From NCBI RefSeq assembly GCF_000377565.1, contig NZ_KB898372.1, forward strand, positions 53,192-117,191: a DNA stretch of 64,000 bases. Reading direction: 5' to 3'. Source of the stretch: Rhizobium sp. 2MFCol3.1 (GTDB lineage: Bacteria > Pseudomonadota > Alphaproteobacteria > Rhizobiales > Rhizobiaceae). The position numbers and the translations under genes are program-made. Every line of letters starts with the position of its first letter. The stretch's first letter is position 1. Below, piece by piece: positions 53,623 to 61,577 of the stretch. The notes under the pieces are model-generated. The model was not told the origin of the DNA, did not search any database, and saw only the letters and a list, made by a program, of their open reading frames with translations.

Positions 53623-54208
53623 CGTCTTCCTCATCCAGTGCGTAGGCCGAGCGCGGGACCGCGTCATCGCGGTCGCGATGCACTGCGGCGTTGCGCAGCT
53701 GTCTTATCTCGCGCGCGATTGCACCCATTTCTTGCCGTGACATCTTATCTGCCCGCGAAGTCTCCAGGCGGTCGGCTGCGCGCTTGAGCATGTCCAGCTC
53801 GTCAGGGGTCAAAGGCAAATGCCGAAGGAGGGCCAGGCTATCCTTGAATATGTCGGCGTCGGCCCTTGTTCCAGCCCCATCGCCGAACTGCGCCAACCAT
53901 CGCTCGAGACGAGCCACAAGTTTGCGCTGGTCGGATGTAAGGACGTCATTTGACGTCGAGCTGCTATCGAGGATATTGCGGATCGCCGGCATCAGCTTCT
54001 TTGGCGCAAGTACGATCTCGAGGTCGAGTGCACGCGCCACATCCACCAGGCTGCCTAGTCCGGGCTCCATCGTGCCCCGTTCGATCTGGGAAATATGGCT
54101 TTGCGTCAGGCCCGAACGTGCGCTCAGCTCACGCTGGCTTACTTTCTGCCCTTCCCTGGCAGCGCGTAATTGCTGTGCTATATGCTCTGTCTTGTATGCC
54201 ACGAACAT
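53615..54208 (-). CDS. hipB: HipB-type antitoxin with extended C-terminus
   Basis: This 197-residue protein has an N-terminal Xre helix-turn-helix (residues 8-65; QRELSARSGLTQSHISQIER, GLGSLVDVARALDLEIVLAP). A long helical charged C-terminal region of about 125 residues follows. Classic HipB is about 88 residues, so the extension (RLERWLAQFGDGAG, LPLTPDELDMLKRAADRLE) is unusual and may contribute to toxin neutralisation. The promoter and a 9-bp inverted repeat overlap its start, consistent with autorepression. It is the first gene of the hipBA unit. Confidence 0.9.
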   Translation of the reverse strand: MFVAYKTEHIAQQLRAAREGQKVSQRELSARSGLTQSHISQIERGTMEPGLGSLVDVARALDLEIVLAPKKLMPAIRNILDSSSTSNDVLTSDQRKLVARLERWLAQFGDGAGTRADADIFKDSLALLRHLPLTPDELDMLKRAADRLETSRADKMSRQEMGAIAREIRQLRNAAVHRDRDDAVPRSAYALDEEDDA

Positions 54209-54245
54209 TATCCTGCATCACATGTCACCGTCGATACAGGATAAT
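54207..54245 (-). promoter_or_regulatory. Probable HipB operator
   Basis: Perfect 9-bp half-sites ATTATCCTG (54207-54215) and CAGGATAAT (54237-54245) are arranged as an inverted repeat with 21 bases between. The core TATCC/GGATA equals the half-sites known for E. coli HipB, though the spacing there is 8. The left arm covers the hipB start codon and the right arm abuts the -10 box. Confidence 0.7.
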
Positions 54246-54273
54246 ATATAGAATACTCCGCAGAGGAGTGCAA
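54245..54273 (-). promoter_or_regulatory. hipBA promoter
   Basis: Read on the minus strand: TTGCAC (54273-54268), a 17-base spacer, then TATATA (54250-54245). This is a good housekeeping-type promoter with transcription starting near 54238, about 30 bases before the hipB ATG. The spacer contains ACTCC-GCAGA-GGAGT, a small inverted repeat. Confidence 0.65.
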
Positions 54274-54363
54274 CATTGATATACAGAACCGCATCGCTCA
54301 GATCGTTTATATATAATCATATATCGGCGCAACGATGCAGGCTCATATGGGTGGCTACAGAGG

Positions 54364-54820
54364 CTAGATCCGTATTACCAGGATGCGCAACAGATCGGCC
54401 TGTGCAGACCCTGCCGGCATCGTATCCGCTGTGAAAGGGACATTGATATATTGGTCCTCGCGAAAGGCGTTTTCTTCGACATGCGCGCATTCATGGGCGA
54501 TGATGCCAATGGCCGTACGGAAATCCTCTTCGTCGCGATCGGCCTCCTCGAGCACAATCGGGCAACCGGACCCGCCGACAAAACGATATGCGTCTTAACG
54601 GCGTCGCCACGCATGACCACCATACTCTTTCCGACGCCGGCCAAGCCCTCGTCATTTGTACCGCTCAACGGCGCCAGCCCTTCGACGCCGCGATCGAGGT
54701 CACGCAGCGCCTCGTCGTAATCGACCGCTACGGTCACTCCGTCGAGCGCTGATATCGATAACCGAAAGTCGCTCCGTGATATCGGGCGACATAGAGGCTT
54801 GGAAAGCTCCAACTTCCTAC
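54364..54820 (-). pseudogene. Zinc metallopeptidase-like protein, frameshifted
   Basis: Two minus-strand frames join to one protein. The upstream frame reads FRLSISALDGVTVAVDYDEA and GVEGLAPLSGTNDEGLAGVG, then VVMRGDAVKTHIVLSAG. After an indel near 54560 the other frame reads VLEEADRDEEDFRTAIGIIA and HECAHVEENAFREDQ. HECAH is an HExxH zinc-binding motif. The remainder of the protein is lost after about 54420. I do not recognise a named family; the gene lies between hipBA and the restriction-modification genes. Confidence 0.6.
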
Positions 54821-54940
54821 AAACTCTCCGCCGGCTTAGCAAACTGGAAATGAGAACAAAGAGTAGACAGAAATTCATCTCTGTAGGATAGGTAAGCAGC
54901 AAGACAGCGAACCCATCCGTGCACGATTCGGGAGATAGCC

Positions 54941-56605
54941 GTGACCTCCGTTACCCATCGCGAACCTATCGACACTCCCATTCTTCGCAAGGAAAGAGGG
55001 GCGTTTTTCACACCTGCGGCGATCACCCGGTTTATTTCCAAATGGGCCATTCGCGCGCCTGATGATCGCGTGCTTGAGCCTGCCGCCGGAGACGCTGCAT
55101 TTCTGATTTCTGCGGTCGACCGCCTCCGTGAACTCGCTCCGCCCGGGAAATTGCGGCCGAAGGTCCATGGCGTCGAGATCCACCCCCACAGTGCTGAGAT
55201 TGCCCGAAAGCGGGTCGCTGATGCTGGCGGCGAAGCAAACATCGAACTTTCCGACTTCTTTACTGTCACGCCGGATCCAACGTTCGAGACTGTCATCGGA
55301 AATCCTCCTTTTATCCGGTATCAGGACTTTTCCGGAGAAGCGCGTGCCCGCGCCCGGGAAGCGGCCATCAGGGGCGGCATTTCGCTGACAGGCCTTGCGT
55401 CGAGTTGGGCTGCATTCACCGTGCACTCGGCATTGTTTTTGAAGAAGGGTGGCCGCCTGGCCTTTGTCTTGCCAGCAGAACTGCTCTCGGTGAACTATGC
55501 CGCTCCTGTCCGCAAGTTCTTATTCAGTCGATTCCGCGACGTGCAGCTCGTTCTGTTCGATGAGCAAGTCTTTCCGGAAGCGGAGGCGGATGTCGTGCTT
55601 CTCCTCGCTGAAGGCTACCTTGAGGGGCCAGCGGAGTTCGCAACGATCCGCCAGACGAAGAATGCTGCGACACTCGACACTCTGGGCCCAGGATTGAGCT
55701 GGACACCGGCCGATCCGGCGGGCAAGTGGACCGGCAGTCTCGTCGATGTCGACGCGGTGCATCTCTTGCACTCCGTTTCGGCGGCTGGCCTCTACACGAA
55801 CCTGGAAACCTGGGGCGATACGACGCTCGGAATGGTGACCGGAAACAATAAATACTTCACGCTTTCCCCTCAGCGCGTCGCCGAGCTCGGACTACGTCCG
55901 GATGAGTTGCTCAGCCTTTCGCCACCCGGAAGCTCCCACTTGCGCGGGCTTTTGCTCTCGAAACCCCAGCTGAAGAAGCTCGGTGACGATGGGAACGCGA
56001 TCCACCTATTCTATCCAAAAGACCCGCCATCGAAAGCTGCTGCGGCCTATATTGCCGACGGCCACAGGACGGGCGTCGACACCGCCTATAAGTGCCGCGT
56101 CCGCAAGACCTGGTACCGCGTGCCGCTCGTTTCACCCGCAGACCTCCTGCTGACATGCATGAATGCGGACACCCCCCGCATTACGGAAAACGCCGCCAGG
56201 GCCCGTCATCTAAACTCGGTGCATGGAGTCTATCTGAACGAGACATATGCTGCTTTGGGCCGCGAACTCCTGCCGGTCGCGAGCTTGAACTCAATCACGC
56301 TGTTGCATGCCGAAATGGTTGGCCGTGCCTATGGAGGCGGCATCCTGAAGATCGAGCCGAAAGAGGCGGACGTGTGGGCTATGCCCTCGCCGACCCTGGT
56401 TACGTCGCGCGCCGATGCGCTTCGCGCGATCAAGCGAGACATTGGAAAGCTCTTGGACAAAGGGCGGCTGCTCGATGCCGTCAAGCTTGTCGATGAGACA
56501 CTGCTAGTTGACTGCGAGGTTTCGGCGTCACAAATCGAAGCGGTCCGGTATGCGCGCGCCGAGCTGGCGAAGCGTCGCAATCTGAGGGCAGCAAGTGGTC
56601 GCTAA
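54941..56605 (+). CDS. N6-adenine DNA methyltransferase (restriction-modification)
   Basis: This 554-residue methylase has the class I S-adenosylmethionine fold. Motif I is in RVLEPAAGDAAFLISAVDR near residue 43 and the acidic loop in VHGVEIHPHSAEIARKR near 72. The catalytic motif IV NPPFIRYQDFSG is near 118, and LAFVLPAELLSVNYAAPVRK near 168 follows. The C-terminal half (about 250-554) resembles target-recognition regions of M.TaqI/Eco57I-type enzymes. It would methylate adenine in a specific DNA site. The start is GTG after GGAG. The next gene begins 11 bases before its stop, an arrangement typical of a methylase with its endonuclease. Confidence 0.88.
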   Translation: MTSVTHREPIDTPILRKERGAFFTPAAITRFISKWAIRAPDDRVLEPAAGDAAFLISAVDRLRELAPPGKLRPKVHGVEIHPHSAEIARKRVADAGGEANIELSDFFTVTPDPTFETVIGNPPFIRYQDFSGEARARAREAAIRGGISLTGLASSWAAFTVHSALFLKKGGRLAFVLPAELLSVNYAAPVRKFLFSRFRDVQLVLFDEQVFPEAEADVVLLLAEGYLEGPAEFATIRQTKNAATLDTLGPGLSWTPADPAGKWTGSLVDVDAVHLLHSVSAAGLYTNLETWGDTTLGMVTGNNKYFTLSPQRVAELGLRPDELLSLSPPGSSHLRGLLLSKPQLKKLGDDGNAIHLFYPKDPPSKAAAAYIADGHRTGVDTAYKCRVRKTWYRVPLVSPADLLLTCMNADTPRITENAARARHLNSVHGVYLNETYAALGRELLPVASLNSITLLHAEMVGRAYGGGILKIEPKEADVWAMPSPTLVTSRADALRAIKRDIGKLLDKGRLLDAVKLVDETLLVDCEVSASQIEAVRYARAELAKRRNLRAASGR

Positions 56606-57626
56606 ACCAAGTTCGAAAGCAGAAGCCTGGGAAATATTCGATCATATCGTCGAAGCTGCTGCACCTGGCGGGCAACATAGCAATCCGTGGGCGCTTGGTC
56701 CGGACGGCCAGCCTTTCTTTCATCCAGATTACGATACCCTTGCGCTATTGCTTGGCGTTCCGCTGCACCTCAAAGTCGGGACGCAGACGGGCGTGCCCGC
56801 TCTCGCACTCGATGTCTGGCTCAGCTATGAGCTTAGACGGGCTGGGTTTGGGACGGACCAGGTTTGGCCGCGGCCCGCCAATCCGCGGGTACTTCCTGCG
56901 CCCGTTTCCGCGTTCGTCAAATCGCTTCCGACGGCGCTAAGAGCCAAGGCCCAATCCCTTTTGACGTCAAACTCGTCCATTCCGGGGGTGACCTCCTCGT
57001 CCGCATCAATTCTGGGTAAAAACTATCTTAAGCAGGTAGATGTTATCATCACGGACTGGGTCACTGGTCCAGAGCTGCTGATCTCGACAAAGCGAATGGA
57101 CTCCTCCTACGGAAAAAATGCGCCCAACCGCATTGAGGAATCCTACGGCGATGCCAAGAACCTACGCTTGCGCCATCCCCTTGCAGCACTGGGTTTCCTA
57201 TTCGGTCTTCGATCGGACATCTTGGAGAAGGAACCCAAGACGGCAGAGTGGTTGTTCGATCTTCTCGCCAAACTCGGCCGTGAGGACGATGCATATCACT
57301 CGACATGTCTTGTATTGATGGAATACTCGACTGATCCAGTCCTGCCGGCGGCCGACGAGGAAGAACCCGTCGACGGCATTTTAGAGCCAGGCCCGCAGCC
57401 GGTAACGGATCCGGCCGAGAGTGAGATCGCGCACCTTGCTGAAAGCACGGTCGAGCGCATCGTCAAGGCCCTGCCGAAAGTCTCGATCCTAGTTGAGCGA
57501 ACACCAGATGAGCTCTCTCCGGCCCGTTTCCTGACGTCCTTAGTTACGCGTGTTCTCGCAGCTACTCCCGTCAACATGCATGAGGAAGCTAGACAGCGCC
57601 GCTCTTACGTCTTACCGAAGAAGTAG
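56595..57626 (+). CDS. Probable restriction endonuclease partner of the methylase
   Basis: This 343-residue protein overlaps the methylase gene by 11 bases and starts with GTG after GAGGG. I do not recognise a named family. A possible PD-(D/E)xK-like nuclease core lies around residues 148-175: KQVDVIITDWVTGPELLIST followed by KRM, i.e. D, then hydrophobic strand, then E and S/T-x-K. RIEESYGDAKNLRLRHPLAA follows. The context as the only gene coupled to a type II-like methylase is the main reason for the call. A helper subunit or another defence role is possible. Confidence 0.6.
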   Translation: MVAKPSSKAEAWEIFDHIVEAAAPGGQHSNPWALGPDGQPFFHPDYDTLALLLGVPLHLKVGTQTGVPALALDVWLSYELRRAGFGTDQVWPRPANPRVLPAPVSAFVKSLPTALRAKAQSLLTSNSSIPGVTSSSASILGKNYLKQVDVIITDWVTGPELLISTKRMDSSYGKNAPNRIEESYGDAKNLRLRHPLAALGFLFGLRSDILEKEPKTAEWLFDLLAKLGREDDAYHSTCLVLMEYSTDPVLPAADEEEPVDGILEPGPQPVTDPAESEIAHLAESTVERIVKALPKVSILVERTPDELSPARFLTSLVTRVLAATPVNMHEEARQRRSYVLPKK

Positions 57627-57832
57627 AAGTTCGGCCCATCCCGCCTGGCAGCGGTAGGCAAGGGGAAGGGGCACGAAACATCGACCCGCCTGACTCTAAG
57701 GCTAAGTTCCTCTCTTTTGCGTCGTAGGCTTTGCCGGTAGCGAAGCAAGATCCCAGCGCAATGTCCCCGATGGGCGGCGTGCCGAGCGGCCGTTCAACGT
57801 AGATCGGCTTCATTCGTTCAAGTGGAATACTC

Positions 57833-58396
57833 TCAACCTGGCAGCAATCCTGCCGTCTGGTAGCTATCGATCATAACGTCGAAGAGCGAGATGTCGGACC
57901 TGCTGCGGGCCAGGAGCTGCGCTCCCGCGATCGCGGCAAAGATTGATCTCGCTCGCGCTTCGCTTCCCTTCTTATCCGTCAGGCCGGCATCGAGCAGCTG
58001 CTCCGCGAGCCAGGCGATATTGACGTCGGCGAAGGTCTGCACCTGCTGACGGACTTGTTCGGGCAGGTCGTCGTACTCCGCCCCGAGGAAGCTGCCGAGA
58101 CAAAGGCGGTTGCCATTCTCCAGCGACGTCCGGAACGTCTGCGGATACTTTCGCAGACTGGTTTTAGGATCGCCCTCGTCCCTCGCAACTTCTTCCAGCC
58201 ACGCCTTCGTGTCCTGCCAGTAGCGCTCGGCGATGGCTGCAGCGAGATCCGCCTTGCTCGGAAAGTGGTGGTAGATGCTGGCGGCCTTGATGCCGACCTC
58301 TGTTGCGAGCTCGCGCATGTTTAGGCCACCATATCCGTGCGACTGGGCGCTCAGACGTCCCGCCGCGAGAATGGCTTCCCTTGCACTTCCGCTCAT
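57833..58396 (-). CDS. TetR/AcrR family regulator
   Basis: This 187-residue repressor has the N-terminal helix-turn-helix (residues 4-50; AREAILAAGRLSAQSHGYGG, LATEVGIKAASIYHHFPSKA). A helical ligand-binding domain (about 70-187; TFRTSLENGNRLCLGSFLGA, SIFAAIAGAQLLAR) follows. It is divergent from an amidase gene. Two similar 14-bp inverted repeats lie in the 108-bp gap, so it very likely represses both genes until a small ligand, perhaps an amide, binds. Confidence 0.92.
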   Translation of the reverse strand: MSGSAREAILAAGRLSAQSHGYGGLNMRELATEVGIKAASIYHHFPSKADLAAAIAERYWQDTKAWLEEVARDEGDPKTSLRKYPQTFRTSLENGNRLCLGSFLGAEYDDLPEQVRQQVQTFADVNIAWLAEQLLDAGLTDKKGSEARARSIFAAIAGAQLLARSRSDISLFDVMIDSYQTAGLLPG

Positions 58397-58418
58397 GTCG
58401 ATGCCCCTTCCGCTTTAC

Positions 58419-58432
58419 CTAACAAATGTTAG
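58419..58432. promoter_or_regulatory. TetR operator 1
   Basis: CTAACAAATGTTAG is a palindrome with arms CTAACA/TGTTAG and a 2-base centre. It lies 23 bp before the TetR start. A TTGACG -35-like box for the amidase follows at 58440-58445. Confidence 0.65.
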
Positions 58433-58476
58433 ATAGGGGTTGACGACGAGATTGTAAAGGCCTAGCTCTTATCTAC

Positions 58477-58490
58477 CTACCAACTGTTAG
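58477..58490. promoter_or_regulatory. TetR operator 2
   Basis: CTACCAACTGTTAG shares the layout and right arm of operator 1, with two changes in the left arm. Its centre is 58 bp from that of operator 1 and it ends 15 bp before the amidase ATG, a position where binding would block transcription. Confidence 0.6.
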
Positions 58491-58504
58491 TTAGAGAGAG
58501 CGCC

Positions 58505-59914
58505 ATGAGCAACGAACTGATCTATGCCGATGCCACCAGGCTCGCTGAACTCATCCGCCGCAAGGCGATATCGCCCGTCGAGGTCGTACAGGCCCATCTC
58601 GATCGGATCGAAGCGGTCGATCCCAAGGTCAATGCGATCGTCACCGTGGCGGAGGGCGCGCTGAAAGCCGCCCGGAGAGCAGAAGCGGCAGTTTTGGCCG
58701 GTGAAGAACTCGGACCGCTTCATGGCGTGCCGTTCACTGTCAAGGATTCCATCGACACAGAAGGCGTGATGACGCAGCGCGGCTCACCGATCTTCAAAGG
58801 CCGTTTGCCCGACCGCGACGCGACCAGCGTCGCGCGCCTGAAGAAGGCGGGCGGCATTCTGCTGGCCAAGACGAACCTGCCGGAGTTCTCCTACTGGATC
58901 GAGAGCGACAACCTACTGTCCGGGCGCTCAAACAATCCGTGGGATCTGGAACGCACGCCGGGCGGATCAAGCGGCGGGGAGTCTGCCGCTATCGCCGCAG
59001 GCATGTCGCCACTCGGTCTTGGGACCGATCTTGCGATCTCCGTGAGGGGGCCAGCGGCGCAGACCGGGATCACCTCGATGAAAGCGACCCACGGCCGCGT
59101 CCCGATGACCGGGATCTGGCCACGGGCGCCGCGTCGCTTCTGGCACGTCGGGCCGATGGCCCGGTCTGTGCGGGATGTTGGCCTCGCCTTCTCACAGCTC
59201 GCAGGTTCTGACGGACAGGATGCCTTTTCTTCGAGCCCCGTCCCGTTCGACGCCGGGATCGGTCGACAGCCCTTCCGGCAGCTCCGCGTCGGCTGGATGG
59301 TTGGCCCTGGGTTCGGCCCGGTCGATCCGGAAGTTGCTACAACCGTCAAAACGGCGGCCGAGGCTCTGAAAGACATCGGCCTCTCAGTCGAGCATGTTGG
59401 CATCACGGCACTGGAGAAGGATTTCGCCCTCGACGTCTTCAACCGTCTGCATGTCATGGAGATGAAGCCCGCCTTTCGCGAGGCGACCGCCGGACGTCGA
59501 GAGGACGAGCTTTATAAGATGGCAAAGACTATGCTGTCGCTGCCCGACACCTCGATGGCAGACTATGTTGAGGCCGAGCAGGCGGCCGAGCGGCTGCGTG
59601 ACGGCTACGCCGACTACTTCTCCCGCTACGACGCACTGATCACCCATGTCCTGCCGATCCCTGCCCACAAGCACGGCATCGAGGAATTCGTGATCGACGG
59701 GCAGACAGTCGATGCAACCTACCTGCAGGGTGCGACAGTGCCTCTGAACGTGACGGGCCTTCCTGGCGTCTCAATGCGGTTTGGCACCAGCAAAGAAGGT
59801 TTGCCAATCAACGTGCAGATCGTCGGCGCATGGCAGGCGGAGTCGACCATCCTGCACGTCGCCTCGCTGCTGGAGAGGGTCAGTCCAACGCGCGTCCTGC
59901 ACCCGACGCTCTGA
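58505..59914 (+). CDS. Amidase signature family hydrolase
   Basis: This 469-residue amidase has the Ser-cisSer-Lys catalytic set. The lysine is in GVPFTVKDSIDTEGV near residue 79, the glycine/serine-rich signature is TPGGSSGGESAAIAAG near 150, and the nucleophile is in LGTDLAISVRGPAAQTG near 176. The usual GGSIR is AISVR here, but the serine is kept. It hydrolyses a carboxylic amide to acid and ammonia in the cytosol; the substrate is unknown. GAGAGAG precedes the ATG. It is controlled most likely by the divergent TetR protein through two operators. Confidence 0.92.
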   Translation: MSNELIYADATRLAELIRRKAISPVEVVQAHLDRIEAVDPKVNAIVTVAEGALKAARRAEAAVLAGEELGPLHGVPFTVKDSIDTEGVMTQRGSPIFKGRLPDRDATSVARLKKAGGILLAKTNLPEFSYWIESDNLLSGRSNNPWDLERTPGGSSGGESAAIAAGMSPLGLGTDLAISVRGPAAQTGITSMKATHGRVPMTGIWPRAPRRFWHVGPMARSVRDVGLAFSQLAGSDGQDAFSSSPVPFDAGIGRQPFRQLRVGWMVGPGFGPVDPEVATTVKTAAEALKDIGLSVEHVGITALEKDFALDVFNRLHVMEMKPAFREATAGRREDELYKMAKTMLSLPDTSMADYVEAEQAAERLRDGYADYFSRYDALITHVLPIPAHKHGIEEFVIDGQTVDATYLQGATVPLNVTGLPGVSMRFGTSKEGLPINVQIVGAWQAESTILHVASLLERVSPTRVLHPTL

Positions 59915-59920
59915 AAATCG

Positions 59921-59970
59921 TTGCCCACCAGCACATCCTTCTCGATTGGGAAGACCATGTTGGTGGGCAA
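59921..59970. repeat. 10-bp perfect inverted repeat after the amidase gene
   Basis: TTGCCCACCA (59921-59930) and TGGTGGGCAA (59961-59970) are exact inverse complements with 30 bases between. The repeat begins 6 bases after the amidase stop. It could form a 3' mRNA hairpin but has no T run. Confidence 0.5.
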
Positions 59971-60064
59971 GATCGAAGAAGATTAACGCCAGCCAACGGT
60001 GTGCGGGATCGCTGTGGTAGCGGACATGTCAGATGAGTTCGACCGGAAGGAAGCCGAGATCTGC

Positions 60065-60385
60065 GGGCGCAGGAAGCACCTGAAAGTGTGATTCGAGGCG
60101 GCGGCAATCGAGGCCTGGGAAGAGGCAGGGGTGAAAGGCGCCGTCCATAAAACCGCGGTCGGCCGATATACCTACCTCACGTTTCTCGATGACGGTGATG
60201 TTGTTCCGACAATCGTCGACCTCGTCCAGATCGAGGTCACTGTGCAGCAAGACGAATTCAAGGAAAAGGGGCAGCGTCGTATCGCCTGGGTCGAACCGGA
60301 TGAAGCGGCGCGGCGTGTGCGCGAGTTGGAGCTGAAGTCGCTGCTTGTGGATTTCAAACCCAAGAGAAAACGCAAAGGTACCTGA
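60065..60385 (+). pseudogene. NUDIX hydrolase remnant
   Basis: The frame carries GRRKHLKV, a TGA at about 60090, then FEAAAIEAWEEAGVKGAVHK, which is the NUDIX box part EA-WEEAGV. GRYTYLTFLDDGDVVPTIVD, RRIAWVEPDEAARRV and LLVDFKPKRKRK follow. The N-terminal strand and the GWPKG part of the box are lost or mutated, and a stop interrupts the box. The intact family (diphosphoinositol polyphosphate phosphohydrolase-like) has about 140-160 residues. A shortened 84-residue product could be made from 60131 but would lack the catalytic glutamates. Confidence 0.65.
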
Positions 60386-60496
60386 CCGGGCAAACGGCAT
60401 AGCCTACTGCAAAGAATATTCCGCGGGCAATGTTGGAATTCAGGTGCGCGTCAGCTCTTGCGGCAACTGATCGATGCAAACAAATGGAGCCTTTGC

Positions 60497-60988
60497 ATGA
60501 AGCCGCACTCCTATTCGATCGTTCAACGCTTCCTTCACTGGACGGTTGCTCTTCTGGTGTTCTTCAACCTTTTGTTTCCGGATGGGATGAACGCCTGGCA
60601 CCGCTTGATCCGACACAGCCAGACACCAACGGCTGCCGATGTCTCCAGCGCCAACATTCATGCATATGTCGGGATTGCCATCCTGTTGCTTGCGATCCTA
60701 CGCCTCGCAATGCGATGGCAGACTGGCGTTCCGGCTGAGCCTGCCGGTCAGCCAGCGCTACTGCAACTGGCAGCCAGGGTGGCTCACCTACTGCTTTATG
60801 CACTGATCTTCCTAATGCCGATTTCTGGGATTGCCGCATATTACTTCGGAATCGATGCGGCCGGCTCGATCCACGCCGATATCATGAAGGTTGTGCTGTG
60901 GGCCGTCATTGCGGCCCATGTCTTTGGGGCGCTTGTCCAGCACTTCTATTTCCGGACAAATGTTCTACGTCGGATGACAGTCGGCTGA
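60497..60988 (+). CDS. Cytochrome b561 family protein
   Basis: This 163-residue membrane protein has four predicted helices and haem-ligating histidines in SIVQRFLHWTVALLVFF near residue 14, NIHAYVGIAILLLAILRL near 55, VAHLLLYALIFLMPISGI near 103 and AAHVFGALVQHFYF near 142. It carries electrons in the inner membrane, for example from quinol to a periplasmic acceptor. The ATG at 60497 has GGAG upstream. The gene stands alone and ends in VLRRM, typical of short b561 proteins. The physiological partner is unknown. Confidence 0.88.
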   Translation: MKPHSYSIVQRFLHWTVALLVFFNLLFPDGMNAWHRLIRHSQTPTAADVSSANIHAYVGIAILLLAILRLAMRWQTGVPAEPAGQPALLQLAARVAHLLLYALIFLMPISGIAAYYFGIDAAGSIHADIMKVVLWAVIAAHVFGALVQHFYFRTNVLRRMTVG

Positions 60989-61098
60989 TTTTGTCGCGTG
61001 CGCCTCCAACGGCTCAGACTGATGTCCGCGATCGGTGTTGGAAAAATGCAGTACCGACACGCATACCGATGACCGCAGGGCAGATCGTGCGCAGCACC

Positions 61099-61224
61099 TC
61101 AAAAGAGCGCGGCAATGATCATCGCAGCGCCCGCGAAAATGGTCACGCCCGACAATGCGGCGGCGAGCAACAGGAACTCGATTGGCTCGTCTGCGACAAA
61201 GTAGTCGCACTTTTGATGCTCCAT
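61099..61224 (-). CDS. Small membrane protein, 41 residues
   Basis: A short gene has a strong ribosome site: GGGGAG lies seven bases before the ATG at 61224. The product begins MEHQKCDYFVADEPIEFLLL, continues with one hydrophobic helix AAALSGVTIFAGAAMIIAAL and ends with F. So it has a polar N-terminus with one cysteine and one membrane segment. The codon pattern looks coding. It is convergent with the cytochrome b561 gene. Many such single-helix proteins regulate larger membrane proteins, but no function can be assigned here. Confidence 0.6.
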   Translation of the reverse strand: MEHQKCDYFVADEPIEFLLLAAALSGVTIFAGAAMIIAALF

Positions 61225-61577
61225 GATTGCGCTCCCCGCTCAATCGTGTGATTCGAATTCCTAAAGCAGGTTAACCTCAGATGGCATTTTCGCAAGGTTA
61301 CGCGTGACAAATACGCGATGGCTGGGCAGATCGGCCAAACGTCGTCTACACGCTCGCCATGCCCGTTGGGACGAGTTGGCCGCTATCGTTGCTATAACGC
61401 TCGACATCAGCAGTTTGCTGCTCTCTGCCCCTGTTGCGGGCATTGTAGGACTGAGAGTCTCCGCCATATTGTCGAGGTCGCTGGATGGCTCTGCGAAATC
61501 ATTGATTTTGCTTTCTGATTTGTGTTGAAATCATCGTGGATAATCGGCAAGTGAGTGAAGAGATCGGCGGAGACTCA
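61225..61577. other. Intergenic region, nothing recognised
   Basis: This is 353 bp between the divergent small membrane protein and the broken kinase gene. The end (61495-61535) is AT-rich and could hold a promoter. No gene signature was seen. Confidence 0.35.
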
